64,000 nt of DNA from Rhodanobacter denitrificans (GCA_003241385.1 QFPO01000001.1:124001-188000), one strand, 5' to 3'; numbered from the stretch's first letter, positions 1 through 10,184 are shown. Numbers and translations are program-made. Notes: a model not told the origin generated them from the sequence alone.

Positions 1-252
1 CCGATCAGCGTGCGCGTTTCGCTGAAGTATCAGATCTCGAGCAAGGACTACATCGAGTTCCTGCGCGACGAGGCCGTCGAGCACGGCTTCCCGGCCGAGA
101 ACACGCTGTGCTCGGGTGGACCGGGGCGGCCTTACGACTCGGGCCCGCAGTCGCTGAGCCGCGGCGAGTACATGTACTCGCTGTGGAACAATCCGGCCTA
201 CGGCAAGTCGCCGCCCGAAGACATCCAGACGATTTCCGTACAGGCCCGCTGA
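1..252 (+). CDS. 3' end of a truncated gene, product not recognised
   Basis: An open frame runs from the first base of the window to a TGA at 250-252, so this is the C-terminal 83 residues of a longer protein. The tail is rich in Ser, Gly, Pro and Tyr, including a GGPGRPYDSGPQ stretch, and I do not recognise it. The next gene begins 10 bases downstream, so the two are probably cotranscribed. A GTG at 10 would make a short ORF, but no convincing ribosome-binding site is visible and the frame is open upstream, so a cut-off gene is more likely. Confidence 0.55.
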   Translation, partial: PISVRVSLKYQISSKDYIEFLRDEAVEHGFPAENTLCSGGPGRPYDSGPQSLSRGEYMYSLWNNPAYGKSPPEDIQTISVQAR

Positions 253-262
253 CGTTCCCGCC

Positions 263-883
263 ATGATCATCCGCCCTTTGGCCGCGTGTACCGCTGCGCT
301 CGCACTGGCAGCCTGTTCCGGTATTGCCACTTTGAGCGACGCCGATCGGATCGCCGCTTACAAGTCCCAGGCCGGGCTGACGGCGAGTGCAGTCGATCCA
401 TCGGGGCGCCTCCACGGTGTCGTCGTGACGCGGCGCTATCAGGACCGCTTCCTGGTCGAGGGCAAGGAGGTCTACCGCGACGTCGAGTATGGATGGGACT
501 ACGAGCAGGGCACTGCTGTATTCCGCGTTTTCGATACCGATGGCAATCTGCTGACATCCGAAAACCGTCTCAACGAGTCGGTCAGTCTGGCGCCCGAGGA
601 GAGAGCGCGCGTCGAAGCGCTGGTCCGCGGTTATCCGGATCTTGCCGCCGCCGTCAACCAGCCTGGCGATGTCACGTTCTGGGCCGGCGGCTTCGTCTAT
701 CGCAGCAAGGACGATCGCTACTGCGGCGACGGATCGCGCTGCGTCAGAGCGATCGTGTCCAAGGATGGGGGCTACACCGAAGTGGCGCACGCGATGGTCG
801 ATCTGATGCGCGACCGCGTCGTCTATCCGTACTACAAACCCGCCGGCGATCCTGTGGCCGACACCTCCAAGAAGACTAGGTAA
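263..883 (+). CDS. Predicted outer-membrane or periplasmic lipoprotein, function unknown
   Basis: 206 residues. The N-terminus is a lipoprotein signal: basic start, hydrophobic run, and the lipobox LAAC with the lipidated cysteine near residue 18. The mature part has no family I recognise. It has two cysteines close together (CGDGSRC, around residues 153-159) that could form a disulfide, which fits an exported protein. It sits 10 bases after the truncated upstream gene and 6 bases before the amine-oxidase-like gene, so the three look like one transcription unit. Export is well supported; function is unknown. Confidence 0.8.
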   Translation: MIIRPLAACTAALALAACSGIATLSDADRIAAYKSQAGLTASAVDPSGRLHGVVVTRRYQDRFLVEGKEVYRDVEYGWDYEQGTAVFRVFDTDGNLLTSENRLNESVSLAPEERARVEALVRGYPDLAAAVNQPGDVTFWAGGFVYRSKDDRYCGDGSRCVRAIVSKDGGYTEVAHAMVDLMRDRVVYPYYKPAGDPVADTSKKTR

Positions 884-889
884 GCAGCT

Positions 890-2089
890 ATGAAATCGAT
901 GCCTCGCTTGTATGCAGGGCTTGTGCTCGTCGGCCTCGGATTCGGGGTCAACGCACATGCCGATTCGCCGACGTGTTCCGGCGCCAATGAGACGAAACTG
1001 AGCTGGCCCGCGACCGATCCGGTCTGGGAAATGTGCTGGGTTCCGGTCGACCGAAGCGTCGGCCCTCAGGGCTCGGGGCTGGAGTTGCGTGATATTCACT
1101 ACAACGGGCGGCTCGTCATGCGTCGTGCGCATGCGCCGCTGCTGTTCGCCGAGTACAAGGGCGGCGCAGGCGGCGATTGCTATCGCGACTGGAAGGACGA
1201 GCCTGCGAGAATCCTGGCCAATACCGCCGTCCAGAATCAGCTGGGTGTCGCGCCATTCGGCCAGCTCTCGCTGAACGTCTGCGACGTGTCGCTGGCGCCC
1301 ACGTCCTTCTACGGCACCTGCCCCTACGGTCAGACCACTCCGGCCGGCTCGAGCTGCTTCACCGGGGTGGCGATCGAAGATCTGGGCGATGAAGTTCGTA
1401 TATCCGCTCAGTACATCGCGGACTGGTACATGTACAGCTCGCGCTGGACATTCTTCAAGGACGGCCGCATCCAGCCGTACTTCGGATTCGGTAATCGAAA
1501 CGGCACGTTCAACGGCGTGACGCACTGGCACCACAACTACTGGCGCATGGAGTTCGACATCGACAACGCCGGCAATCAGGTCGTCAGCGAGAGTGGCAGC
1601 GACAAGACCAACGAGTTCTCGGCGCTGCGCAGCCTGACCGGCGGTGCGGAAGGCGGTGCACGGACCTGGGAGGTACGCAACCCCGCTACGGGTCGGGGCT
1701 ATCGTCTGGTTCCGGGTTCCGGCGACTACGTCGTGCCGACCAACGATTCCGGTCGTGGCTATCATCCGGTCGACTTCATGGCGACGATGCAGAAGACCAA
1801 CGAGTATGGCGACAGCCAGAGCAACGACCTGTTCGACTGCCAGATGCACGAGAACAATCTCGTCAACAACGAGTCGATCGCCAATACGCGCGTCGCGCTG
1901 TACTACCGCGTCGCGGTCCGTGACAGCACGGCCAACGACTGGCCGCCGGGCTGCAGCGGAGCGAGCTGCATTCCGCAGGATTCGATGATCTGCAAGAACA
2001 CCGGTCCGATGCTGGTGCCGTTCGGTGACTGGTCTGATTACATCCACGTCAGCGGCAACGAAGGGCCGATCAACGGCGTCTCGCCCTGA
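890..2089 (+). CDS. Short secreted copper-amine-oxidase-like protein with altered active site
   Basis: 399 residues with a signal peptide (cleavage near AHA-DS, residue 24). Several stretches match the catalytic domain of copper amine oxidases: LELRDIHYNGR (64-74), a strand ending in WTFFKDGRI (186-194), and HWHHNYWRMEFDID (212-225), which corresponds to the family's HxH copper motif followed by RLDxDxD. The tyrosine that becomes topaquinone aligns with Tyr180, but its flanks are Trp-Tyr-Met instead of Asn-Tyr-Asp/Glu. The third copper histidine, expected near residues 335-350, appears replaced (VALYYRVAVRD). It is also much shorter than classical enzymes (about 640 or more residues) and lacks their N-terminal domains. 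Fold membership is an inference from motifs; activity is doubtful. It follows the lipoprotein gene by 6 bases. Confidence 0.65.
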   Translation: MKSMPRLYAGLVLVGLGFGVNAHADSPTCSGANETKLSWPATDPVWEMCWVPVDRSVGPQGSGLELRDIHYNGRLVMRRAHAPLLFAEYKGGAGGDCYRDWKDEPARILANTAVQNQLGVAPFGQLSLNVCDVSLAPTSFYGTCPYGQTTPAGSSCFTGVAIEDLGDEVRISAQYIADWYMYSSRWTFFKDGRIQPYFGFGNRNGTFNGVTHWHHNYWRMEFDIDNAGNQVVSESGSDKTNEFSALRSLTGGAEGGARTWEVRNPATGRGYRLVPGSGDYVVPTNDSGRGYHPVDFMATMQKTNEYGDSQSNDLFDCQMHENNLVNNESIANTRVALYYRVAVRDSTANDWPPGCSGASCIPQDSMICKNTGPMLVPFGDWSDYIHVSGNEGPINGVSP

Positions 2090-2124
2090 GGAAGCTCATC
2101 GGCTAGGACGATTAACGATGTTTG

Positions 2125-2156
2125 GGCAAGGCCGCCGGAGGCGGCCTTGCCCTTTC
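2125..2156 (+). terminator. Intrinsic terminator after the amine-oxidase-like gene
   Basis: A perfect 12-bp stem (2125-2136 with 2140-2151) has a GGA loop and is followed by CTTTCT. It lies 35 bases after the stop of the amine-oxidase-like gene and before the next secreted-protein gene. Confidence 0.75.
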
Positions 2157-2185
2157 TCTATGATGTTCAACTGACTAGGGGCGTT

Positions 2186-4168
2186 ATGAACACTACTGTC
2201 GGATTGGTTGGCAAATCTCTTGCGGTCGCCGTGGCGATCGCCCTGTGCGGCGCCGTCGGCGTCGGTCAGGCATCTGCGGCCGACATCGGCCGCATCAACA
2301 AGCCGGGCGCTTCCGAGCACTGGTCGGCCTGGGGCGGCACGGTCGGCGTGCGCTGGAACCGCGAATTGGCCGAGGACATCGGTCTGGCCATCGGCCAGGC
2401 CAACGGCAAGCACGCGCAGCTGAGCTGGCGCGAGCACGAGATGTTCGACCTGCGCCAGACCGGCAGTCTCGAGTTCGACGTCCGCAACAGCAATCTGCAC
2501 GATTTCATCGGCGGCTCGCTGCAGGCGCGCGGCGGCTACGTGATCGACTCTCCGGCCGGGCGCATCGACCTCAGCGATTTCCGCCTGAGCCCGCGTGCCG
2601 GCGACGAGCTGATCCTCGACATCGTCGGCGGCGACGGCAAGGCCTGGTTCTACATCGACCGGCTGATGTACGAGCTGATCGACGGCAATCAGCGCCTGGC
2701 CGTGCGCACGATGGATCTTCGCATTTCGCCGGCCCTGGCCGAACGGATCGGACATCCGGAAGTCGCCAACTGGGCGATCGCCGACATGCAGATGACGACC
2801 GACGTGCTGCGCCAAGGCGCCAATCCGCAGCAGCCCAGCGGCGGCTACAAGTGGCACGGCACGCCGGTGCCGGGTGCCGGTGGCGCGGTCTACCAGGCCG
2901 ACCTGTTCATGCAGACCTTCAGCGCGCAGTACAGCCGCTGCGACGGCTGCACCGGCGAAGGCGGCAGCGGACGCGTCGTGTTCACGCCGTCCTCGACGCT
3001 GCGCAACAACGTCAACAACGGCTCGCAGCAGGTCACGATTCCGAACGATCCGCTCGGCACCAGCAGTGCGCTGTACGCGGCCGATATCCCGTGGTGGCAG
3101 AAGTTCACCGGCAACCACGAGCCGTATGGCAACGACCAGCACCCGTTCCTGATCTGGAACCTGTATCGCCTCAATGCCGACGGTTCGATCGACCAGATCG
3201 GCCGTTCCGGCGTCAAGCATGCGTTCCTGACCACCAATTCCGGCTGCCTCGATCATCCGGGCACCAGCCAGGTGCTCGGCCGCGGCTGCTCGGACACCTA
3301 CGGCACCGGTAACAACGACAGCAACAGCGATCTGGGGCCGCGCTCGGAGATCATCCCGGCGAACAACCAGTGGGGACGCTGCGGATCGATCTACGACACC
3401 AACTGCGACGGCTCGCCGAACAACTCCGGCAACGGCAACTTCGATCAGCGCATGATCACGGTCGAGTCGCAGTTCAGCGGCCCGGCCCATGCCGGCGCGA
3501 CCTACCTGTTCGAGTCGTGGTACCTGGCCCGCCAGGACATCAACATCAGCAACTCGATGGCGACCAAGCGCGTCACGTTCACGCGCAACTCGAGCACGTG
3601 GAGTGTCGGCGGCAACGACCAGTATCGCCTTGGTCCGGCGATCGACCGCTGGGTCGATCCGAGCGCGCCGGGCGCCAATGCGCGTTCGGTCGCACTCAGC
3701 AGCACCGAAGGCAACACCAAGGTCGCGGTCAAGGTCACCGATCTGGGCGGCGGGCAGTGGCGTTACGACTACGCGGTCATGAACCTCGACTTCGCGCGCG
3801 CCAAGACCGAAGGCAGCGAGCCGAATCTGCGCGTGCTCAGCAACATGGGCTACGACAGCTTCAGCGTGCCGGTCGGCAATGCGACGATCACCGACATCCG
3901 TTTCAGCGACGGTGACGTCGACTCGACCAACGACTGGGCCGGCGGGATCTACAACGGCAGCGTGCTCTGGGCGACGCCGAACAAGACCAACCCGCTGAAC
4001 TGGGGCACGATGTTCCGGTTCTCGTTCGTCGCGAACCAGGCGCCGGCCGAGAATGCCGCCGAGCTGCACATCGCCGAGCGCGGCACCCCGCAGACCGTCA
4101 GCGCCAACGGCATGCTCGCGCCGGTCGCCGCGCGGCCGAAGGCCTCGTTCGGCAACAACGCACCGTGA
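2186..4168 (+). CDS. Large secreted protein, function unknown
   Basis: 660 residues from the ATG at 2186, which has a purine-rich AGGGG a few bases upstream and directly gives a classical signal peptide (hydrophobic core, cleavage near QASA-AD). An in-frame start at 2147 would add 13 residues before the signal and lies inside the terminator tail, so I prefer 2186. The mature part is rich in Asn, Gly, Ser and aromatic residues, with pairs of close cysteines (CDGC; CGSIYDTNC), typical of an extracellular beta-rich protein. There is no lipobox, membrane anchor or PEP-CTERM-like tail. I do not recognise the family. A strong terminator follows, so it is probably monocistronic. Confidence 0.75.
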   Translation: MNTTVGLVGKSLAVAVAIALCGAVGVGQASAADIGRINKPGASEHWSAWGGTVGVRWNRELAEDIGLAIGQANGKHAQLSWREHEMFDLRQTGSLEFDVRNSNLHDFIGGSLQARGGYVIDSPAGRIDLSDFRLSPRAGDELILDIVGGDGKAWFYIDRLMYELIDGNQRLAVRTMDLRISPALAERIGHPEVANWAIADMQMTTDVLRQGANPQQPSGGYKWHGTPVPGAGGAVYQADLFMQTFSAQYSRCDGCTGEGGSGRVVFTPSSTLRNNVNNGSQQVTIPNDPLGTSSALYAADIPWWQKFTGNHEPYGNDQHPFLIWNLYRLNADGSIDQIGRSGVKHAFLTTNSGCLDHPGTSQVLGRGCSDTYGTGNNDSNSDLGPRSEIIPANNQWGRCGSIYDTNCDGSPNNSGNGNFDQRMITVESQFSGPAHAGATYLFESWYLARQDINISNSMATKRVTFTRNSSTWSVGGNDQYRLGPAIDRWVDPSAPGANARSVALSSTEGNTKVAVKVTDLGGGQWRYDYAVMNLDFARAKTEGSEPNLRVLSNMGYDSFSVPVGNATITDIRFSDGDVDSTNDWAGGIYNGSVLWATPNKTNPLNWGTMFRFSFVANQAPAENAAELHIAERGTPQTVSANGMLAPVAARPKASFGNNAP

Positions 4169-4206
4169 TCGCCCGCCGGGGCTTTCGGCCCCGGTGATGG
4201 ATCCAA

Positions 4207-4233
4207 CGCCCGGCTCCGGCCGGGCGTTTTTTT
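4207..4233 (+). terminator. Rho-independent terminator
   Basis: CGCCCGGC-TCCG-GCCGGGCG (8-bp perfect stem, 4207-4226) is followed by seven T residues. It terminates the secreted-protein gene that ends at 4168. The T tract is only on the plus-strand side. Confidence 0.92.
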
Positions 4234-4281
4234 GTTCTCGACGTTTGCCACGGCGCGCACATCGACGCCGATCGAACGGCC

Positions 4282-6666
4282 TCAGCGCGCGGCCGGCTCG
4301 AACCTCAGCTGATGTCGCGCCGGACCCGGCAGGAACGGCGTCGGCGTGCCGCGTGCCCAATCGGCGTGTCCGGCGCCGTAGAACGGCGACAGCGGATGGC
4401 CGCTCTGGCCGCCCGGCATGTGCAGATAGCCATCCTGCTCGGCCCCCGGCGAGACCGCGAAACGCTCGGACGCGCCGAAGCTGCGACCCTGGACACGCGG
4501 CATGTGGCTGTCGCCGGGCAGGGGCTCGGCCGGCATGTCGAGCCAGCGACCGAGGAACGCCGGCAGTGCGCGCGACAGCGGATGACGGATCCGGGCCGTA
4601 TTGCGCTCGCCCCAGGTCCGTGCCGCGATGCCGCCGGGCTCGGCCTCGAGCCGGGCCGCCACGCGCAACGCGGCGTCGCCGAGCAAGGCGTCCCAGCTCG
4701 TATGGCCGGGCGGCAGCAGATGTGCCGGGCGGTACAGCAGCAGCGCCGACACGGCGTGCTCGAACTGATTGAGCCGCGGCAGCGTGAAGTCCGGGAACTG
4801 CGTCCGCACCGCGGCTGCGATGCCGCCGCGCACGGTCTCGACGACGTCCTCGCGCCAGGCGCGCACGACGCGGTAGCCGACCGAGTCGACGTCGGCCTTG
4901 CCGGTCCAGCCGGCGAGCGCCGCGCGCAGCGCGTCCCGATCCGGCCCCGCCGCCATCGCATCGAGCTGGCGCGTCAATGCTTCCTTCCACGGCTCGAGCA
5001 GCGTCGCCTGGTCGTCGAGCTGAATTGCCAGCATGTCCTGCGGCGAGAAATGCTCGCGCGCCTGAAGATCGTCGCGGATGCGCATCGCGCGGACGCCGAG
5101 GTCGTAGCCGCCGTCGCCGAGCACGTCGAGCCACGGCGATTCGACCATGCGCTGGTTGCCGCTCCAGATGCGCTGCCACGGCGGGTCGGCGATCAGCGGA
5201 TGCTGCGCGGAGCCGATCCAGCCGTCCCAGCCGACGCCGGGCCGGCTCCAGTCGGACGGCAGGCTCGCGTCGTAGTCGCCGCCGCGCTTCGGTATGCGCC
5301 CGGCGATCGTCCAGGCGATATGGCCGGCCCGGTCGCCGACGATGAAGTTCTGTGCCGGAATGCCGCTCGACTGCGCGATCGCGACCGCCTCGTCGACCGT
5401 TTCGGCGGTGTCGAGCGCGAGCAGGCCGAGGTCGATCGCACCGGACCGATGCGCGGCCCAGGCCAGCGCCAGCGGCGTCTCGTCGACGTCGCTCGCCAGC
5501 AGCGGCCCCCAGGCGGTCTCGCGGACCTCGAGTGCGACGTCGGCAGCGCCGTGGACGGCGATCGTCTCGCGCACCGTCGTCAGCGGCGCCCAGCCGTCGG
5601 CGGTTCGGTAGCGGCCCGGATCGGCCTCGTCGACCGCGACGCGGACCCAGTCGGCGAAATCGCCGTAGCTGTTCGTGAAGCCCCAGGCGACGCGGCCGTT
5701 GCTGCCGGCGACGATCGCCGGTACGCCGGGCAGCGAGACGCCGCTGACGTCGACGTCACGGCCGGCACGGCGCGGATCGGGATAGACGAAGCGCGCCCGG
5801 AACCAGATGTTCGGCACGCGCAGGCCCAGATGCATGTCGTTGGCGACCAGGGCCGGACCGCCGGCCAGCGCGCCGGAGACCGCGAAGGCATTGCTGCCGG
5901 GCGTCTCCTGCGACGGCGCGTCGGCCGTGGCGGCAGCCGGCGCGATCGTGCGCAGGTCGAGCTCGGCCGGCGTCGGCAGCGCCGGCCAGCGCAGCGGCGG
6001 TCCGGCCAATGGCGCATCCCAGCCGCCGCCCGATGCGGTCACGAAGCGGTAGGCCGGCTCGGACAGAGCGGCGTGCAGCCGAGCGAGGCCCAGTTCGCGT
6101 GCGTTGCCGGCGTCCTGCAGGTCGAAGAACATCGCCGCGATCACCAGCAGGCTGTCCTCGCTGCGCCACGGCGCCGGCACGGTGCCGGTCAGCAGGTACG
6201 GGAACGGCCGCACGTGCAGCGCCTGCAGGCCCGCGTTGACGCCGTCGCGATAGCGATCGAGCTGATCGTTCTGATCGGCCGGCAGCCGGTCCAGCACCGC
6301 GGCCAGGCGCGCGCGCATGCGATGCACGCGTGCATCGCGGTCGAGTGGAACGGCGGCCTCGCCGAACAGTTCGGCCAGTTCGCCGGCGGCGCTGCGGCGC
6401 ATCAGGTCCATCTCGAACCAGCGTTCCTGCGCGTGCACGTAGCCGATCGTCCAGGCGAGGTCGCCGCGATCGGCGGCGCGCACCGTGACCGAACCGGCCG
6501 CGTCGCGTTCGACCGTCGCCGCCGACCGCAGCGCCGCGTCGACGACGCTGCCGTCCAGCTGAGGCAGGCTGCCGCGCAGCAGCATCCAGACGGTGGCCGC
6601 GGCAATGCCCGAAAGCACGACCGCCGCGGCGAGCAGGCGTCCTGTCCAGCGCAGCGCGCGGCGCAT
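4282..6666 (-). CDS. Penicillin acylase (S45) family Ntn hydrolase
   Basis: 794 residues. Members of this family (penicillin G acylase, cephalosporin acylase, quorum-quenching acyl-homoserine-lactone acylases such as PvdQ) are autoproteolysed to alpha and beta subunits and hydrolyse amides with the new N-terminal serine. Here that serine is Ser258 in TPGSNAFAVSG, followed by the family blocks NDMHL, SLPGVPAIVAGSNGRVAWGFT, and WSGNQR. The N-terminus has a membrane segment or signal anchor (residues 8-30), so it acts in the periplasm. The start ATG (6664-6666) overlaps the parC stop by one base, so translation is probably coupled to parC. The substrate cannot be read from sequence; antibiotic side-chain, acyl-homoserine-lactone or peptide amides are all possible. 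Confidence 0.88.
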   Translation of the reverse strand: MRRALRWTGRLLAAAVVLSGIAAATVWMLLRGSLPQLDGSVVDAALRSAATVERDAAGSVTVRAADRGDLAWTIGYVHAQERWFEMDLMRRSAAGELAELFGEAAVPLDRDARVHRMRARLAAVLDRLPADQNDQLDRYRDGVNAGLQALHVRPFPYLLTGTVPAPWRSEDSLLVIAAMFFDLQDAGNARELGLARLHAALSEPAYRFVTASGGGWDAPLAGPPLRWPALPTPAELDLRTIAPAAATADAPSQETPGSNAFAVSGALAGGPALVANDMHLGLRVPNIWFRARFVYPDPRRAGRDVDVSGVSLPGVPAIVAGSNGRVAWGFTNSYGDFADWVRVAVDEADPGRYRTADGWAPLTTVRETIAVHGAADVALEVRETAWGPLLASDVDETPLALAWAAHRSGAIDLGLLALDTAETVDEAVAIAQSSGIPAQNFIVGDRAGHIAWTIAGRIPKRGGDYDASLPSDWSRPGVGWDGWIGSAQHPLIADPPWQRIWSGNQRMVESPWLDVLGDGGYDLGVRAMRIRDDLQAREHFSPQDMLAIQLDDQATLLEPWKEALTRQLDAMAAGPDRDALRAALAGWTGKADVDSVGYRVVRAWREDVVETVRGGIAAAVRTQFPDFTLPRLNQFEHAVSALLLYRPAHLLPPGHTSWDALLGDAALRVAARLEAEPGGIAARTWGERNTARIRHPLSRALPAFLGRWLDMPAEPLPGDSHMPRVQGRSFGASERFAVSPGAEQDGYLHMPGGQSGHPLSPFYGAGHADWARGTPTPFLPGPARHQLRFEPAAR

Positions 6667-8906
6667 CAGCCGCTGGCCTCGATGCGCTCGACGCGCTGGA
6701 ATCCGCGCGGCAGCAGGCCGCCGCGGCCGGCGCGTCCGCCGCCGTACTCGACCAGGTCGGCCCATTTGAGGATCAGCTTGCGCTGGCCGGCATAGAGCGT
6801 CACCTCGCCCTTGCCCTCGGCGATCACGGCGACGCCGGCGACGCGTTCGCCGGCAGCGAACTTGGCCTTCGGAATCTCGATCAGCTTGTTGCCGCGGCCG
6901 CCGTTGTCGAGCTCGGGCAGGTCGGCGACCGAGAACATCAGCACGTGACCCGCGGTCGTCGCGACGACGATGCGATCGCGCGCCGGATCGGCGACCAGCG
7001 GCGGTGCCAGCACGCGGCTGCCGGCGTCGATGTTCATCAGCTGTTTGCCGGCCTTCTTGTTGGCCAGCAGCGTCTCGAAACGCGTCACGAAACCGTAGCC
7101 GGCATCGGAGGCCATGACCAGGCGCGTGCCGGCATCGGCGACCGCGATCGCGTCGATCCGGGCGCCGGTCGGGAGGCTGAAGCGGCCGGTCACCGGCTCG
7201 CCGTTGCCGCGCGCCGACGGCAGCGCATGGGCCGGCAGCGAGTAGCTGCGACCGGTCGAGTCGATGAAGGCCACCTGCTGGGTCGTGCGTCCCTTCGCGG
7301 CGGCCAGATAGGCGTCGCCCTCGCGATAGTTCAGACCCGGCGCGTCCACGTCGTGTCCCTTGGCCGCGCGCACCCAGCCCTTCTCGCTGAGCACGATCGT
7401 GATCGGTTCGCTGGCGACCAGGGCCGATTCGTCGAGCGCCTGCGCGACCTGGCGCTCGACCAGCGGCGAGCGGCGGTCGTCGCCGTACTTGCGCGCGTCC
7501 TCGCGCAGCTCGTCCTTGATCAGCGTCTTGAGACGCGCCTTGGAGTTCAGCAGCACGTTGATGCGTGCGCGCTCTTCCTCGAGCTGGTCGCGCTCTGCAT
7601 TGATCTTCATCTCCTCCAGGCGCGCGAGCTGGCGCAGCCGCGTCTCGAGGATGTAGTCGGCCTGCTCCTCGCTGAGCCTGAAGCGCGCCATCAGCACGGG
7701 CCTGGGCTCCTCCTCGGTGCGGATGATGCGGATCACCTCGTCGAGATTGAGGTAAGCCGTGCGCAGGCCTTCGAGCAGGTGCAGGCGCTTCTCGACCTTG
7801 CCGAGTCGGTGCTGCAGGCGCCGCGTGACCGTGTCGGTGCGGAAACGCAGCCATTCGGTCAGGATCTGCTTGAGGTTCTTGACCTGCGGACGGCCGTCCA
7901 GGCCGATCATGTTGAAGTTGACGCGGTAGCTGCGCTCCAGGTCCGTCGTCGCGAACAGGTGCTGCATGGTCTCGTCGAGGTCGACGCGGTTGGAGCGCGG
8001 CACCAGCACCAGGCGGATCGGGTTTTCGTGGTCGGACTCGTCGCGGTAGTCCTCGAGCATCGGCAGCTTCTTGGCCTTGGCCAGCGCGTCGATCTGCAGC
8101 AGGACCTTGGACGGCGAGACCTGATAGGGCAGGGCGGTGATGACGATGTGGCCGTCCTCGCGCGTGTAGACCGCGCGGCACCGCACCGAGCCGCCGCCGG
8201 TCTCGTACATCGCGGCCAGCTCGGAGGCCGGCGTGATGATCTCCGCGGCGCTCGGGAAGTCCGGGCCGCGGACGTGCTCGCACAGATCGCGCACGCTGGC
8301 GTCCGGATCGTCGAGCAGGCGGATGCAGGCGCTGGCGAGCTCGCGCAGGTTGTGCGGCAGGATGTCGGTCGCCATGCCGACCGCGATGCCGGTCGAGCCG
8401 TTCAGCAGCACGTGCGGCACGCGCGCCGGCAGCCAGGCCGGCTCCTTGAGCGTGCCGTCGAAGTTCGCGGTCCAGTCGACCGTGCCGTGCGCGAGCTCCT
8501 CGAGCAGCAGCTCGGCGATCGGCGTCAGCTTCGACTCGGTGTAGCGCATCGCCGCGAACGACTTGGGATCGTCCTGCGAACCGAAGTTGCCCTGACCGTC
8601 GATCAGCGGGTAGCGGTACGAGAACGGCTGGGCCATCAGCACCATCGCCTCGTAGCAGGCCGAGTCGCCGTGCGGATGGAACTTGCCGATGACGTCGCCG
8701 ACCGTGCGCGCCGACTTCTTCGGCTTGGCCGCAGCGTCCAGTCCGAGCTCGCTCATCGCATAGACGATGCGCCGCTGCACCGGTTTGAGCCCGTCGCCGA
8801 CGAACGGCAGGGCGCGGTCGAGCACGACGTACATCGAGTAGTCGAGATAGGCCCGCTCGGCGTAGTCCTTGAGGGCGATCTGTTCGTAGTTGGCTTGCAG
8901 GTTCAT
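6666..8906 (-). CDS. parC: DNA topoisomerase IV subunit A
   Basis: 746 residues, close to the usual length of about 750. With ParE it decatenates daughter chromosomes. The N-terminal breakage-reunion domain includes LDYSMYVVLDRALPFVGDGLKP (from residue 21), the catalytic tyrosine is Tyr122 in AAMRYTE, and the C-terminal beta-pinwheel follows. The quinolone-resistance region reads HPHGDSACYEA: Ser82 and Glu86 are the wild-type residues equivalent to E. coli Ser80 and Glu84, so no target-site resistance is visible there. I chose the ATG at 8906, which aligns with known N-termini; upstream in-frame starts (8954, 9005) add unrelated sequence. The stop overlaps the start of the acylase gene. Divergent from asd. 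Confidence 0.96.
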   Translation of the reverse strand: MNLQANYEQIALKDYAERAYLDYSMYVVLDRALPFVGDGLKPVQRRIVYAMSELGLDAAAKPKKSARTVGDVIGKFHPHGDSACYEAMVLMAQPFSYRYPLIDGQGNFGSQDDPKSFAAMRYTESKLTPIAELLLEELAHGTVDWTANFDGTLKEPAWLPARVPHVLLNGSTGIAVGMATDILPHNLRELASACIRLLDDPDASVRDLCEHVRGPDFPSAAEIITPASELAAMYETGGGSVRCRAVYTREDGHIVITALPYQVSPSKVLLQIDALAKAKKLPMLEDYRDESDHENPIRLVLVPRSNRVDLDETMQHLFATTDLERSYRVNFNMIGLDGRPQVKNLKQILTEWLRFRTDTVTRRLQHRLGKVEKRLHLLEGLRTAYLNLDEVIRIIRTEEEPRPVLMARFRLSEEQADYILETRLRQLARLEEMKINAERDQLEEERARINVLLNSKARLKTLIKDELREDARKYGDDRRSPLVERQVAQALDESALVASEPITIVLSEKGWVRAAKGHDVDAPGLNYREGDAYLAAAKGRTTQQVAFIDSTGRSYSLPAHALPSARGNGEPVTGRFSLPTGARIDAIAVADAGTRLVMASDAGYGFVTRFETLLANKKAGKQLMNIDAGSRVLAPPLVADPARDRIVVATTAGHVLMFSVADLPELDNGGRGNKLIEIPKAKFAAGERVAGVAVIAEGKGEVTLYAGQRKLILKWADLVEYGGGRAGRGGLLPRGFQRVERIEASG

Positions 8907-8987
8907 CGGCTTCTTCGCACGATCGGGCCGGTTCGGTCCGGTCAAAGGATCCATTGTGCCGGAACGCGGAAAAACGCGCTGTCCCTG

Positions 8988-9016
8988 TTGCGCCGCTACC
9001 GTCAAAACGGTATCAA
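8988..9016 (+). promoter_or_regulatory. Candidate sigma-70 promoter for asd
   Basis: TTGCGC (8988-8993), a 17-base spacer and TATCAA (9011-9016) precede asd by about 37 bases, inside the parC-asd divergent region. Both boxes deviate from consensus, so this is only a candidate. Confidence 0.35.
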
Positions 9017-9053
9017 CAGCGACCTTTTTTCCTTGCGCCTTTCAGAGAAGACG

Positions 9054-10082
<1,029 letters not shown>

Positions 10083-10098
10083 TCCACAGTTACGATTG

Positions 10099-10107
10099 TG
10101 TTATAAG
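10099..10107 (+). promoter_or_regulatory. Candidate extended -10 promoter for fimV
   Basis: TGTTATAAG fits an extended -10 element (TGn then TATAAG) just after the asd stop, with no good -35. It would start transcription near 10114, about 70 bases before fimV. Confidence 0.45.
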
Positions 10108-10184
10108 GCAGTTTCGAGATTCGCTCGCAGGAATCCGCCGCCAAAACCGGATTCCGGATCATCGTCGCCGGGGGAGCTTTGCAT

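Noticed and set aside
2096..5179. Minus-strand open frame of 1027 codons across the secreted-protein gene
   Set aside because: Arg/Ala-rich, no start signals, antisense to a gene with a signal peptide and terminator; a GC-driven shadow.
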